From Bacillota bacterium (GTDB lineage Bacteria; Bacillota; Clostridia; Acetivibrionales; DSM-1351), in the NCBI GenBank assembly GCA_023412635.1, contig JAEYNI010000286.1, forward strand, positions 1 to 13,837: a stretch of 13,837 bases of DNA, in the 5' to 3' direction. Shown one piece after another: positions 13,654-13,837 of this stretch. The notes beneath the pieces were generated by a model. The model worked only from the letters and a program-made list of their open reading frames with translations. It was not told where the DNA came from and did not search any database. Within the stretch, counting starts at the first letter, position 1. Each line of letters starts with the position of its first letter. The position numbers and the translations under genes are program-made.

Positions 13654-13837
13654 ATGAATTCAAATGAAATGAGGCTTGCAGTCCTTATTGATGCTGAAAA
13701 CGTACCATACAGCAATATTAAAGGTATTATGGAGGAAATAGCCAAGTACGGGACTCCTACTATAAAGAGAATATATGCTGATTGGACAAAGCCTACTATT
13801 TCAGGTTGGAAAAATGTACTTCTGGATAATGCAATAA
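13654..13837 (+). CDS. NYN-domain (PIN-like) nuclease family protein, N-terminal part
   Basis: Only the first 61 codons are present; the gene runs off the right edge. The start LAVLIDAENVPYSNIKGIMEEI has the NYN-domain opening, with the acidic Asp14 and the AEN triplet expected in the metal-binding active site of this PIN-like RNase fold. It continues YGTPTIKRIYADWTKPTISGWK, typical of bacterial members that often carry a C-terminal OST-HTH/LOTUS domain, though that part is outside the window. The ATG at 13654 follows AAAGGGG (13636-13642) at 11-nt spacing. Substrate and role are unknown; RNA processing or degradation is the family expectation. Confidence 0.85.
   Translation, partial: MNSNEMRLAVLIDAENVPYSNIKGIMEEIAKYGTPTIKRIYADWTKPTISGWKNVLLDNAI

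Overview
The window looks like chromosomal DNA from a low-GC, strictly anaerobic Gram-positive bacterium of the class Clostridia. The protein sequences feel closest to the cellulolytic Ruminiclostridium group, but that is an impression, not a search result. Supporting signs are AT-rich intergenic DNA, AGGAGG-type ribosome binding sites, TTG/GTG starts, an oxygen-sensitive class III ribonucleotide reductase and a DUF1540 protein. I see no tRNA, rRNA, CRISPR array, insertion sequence or phage gene; this is ordinary core/accessory chromosome.

Layout. 1-1522: 3' part of a UPF0182 (COG1615) membrane protein gene, closed by a terminator. 1816-3684: a KimA-like APC-superfamily permease (probable potassium importer) with a C-terminal cytosolic domain, preceded by an 11-bp direct repeat with 21-bp periodicity. 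3768-4748: a ROK-family protein whose sugar and zinc sites are intact but whose phosphate-binding motifs are degenerate. 4840-5061: a small PC4/YdbC-type ssDNA-binding protein. 5232-5405 (minus): a small cysteine-rich DUF1540 protein with its own terminator, convergent with the previous gene.

5572-8691: the anaerobic ribonucleotide reductase operon nrdD-nrdG. Upstream is a clear regulatory region: a sigma-A-like promoter overlapped by two NrdR-box-like sites exactly 31 bp apart, followed by a leader of about 240 nt. NrdG makes the glycyl radical on NrdD, which then reduces ribonucleoside triphosphates to dNTPs without oxygen. 8711-8848: two hairpins, the second a good terminator ending just before the next operon. 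8914-10360: an ECF-type sigma factor and an overlapping membrane-anchored anti-sigma candidate with a DUF4367-like extracytoplasmic part, closed by a long hairpin.

10545-13073 (minus): an OPT-family transporter followed by a type II pantothenate kinase, 45 bp apart and probably co-transcribed. 13074-13653 is a 580-bp gap holding a possible very small, apparently frameshifted membrane-protein ORF on the minus strand. 13654-13837: start of a NYN-domain (PIN-like) nuclease gene that runs off the window.

No obvious new multi-gene system is visible. The most informative points are the NrdR-controlled nrdDG promoter, the repressor-like ROK protein lacking a DNA-binding domain, the OPT/pantothenate-kinase pairing, the structured gap before the sigma factor operon, and the small frameshifted ORF upstream of the OPT gene.
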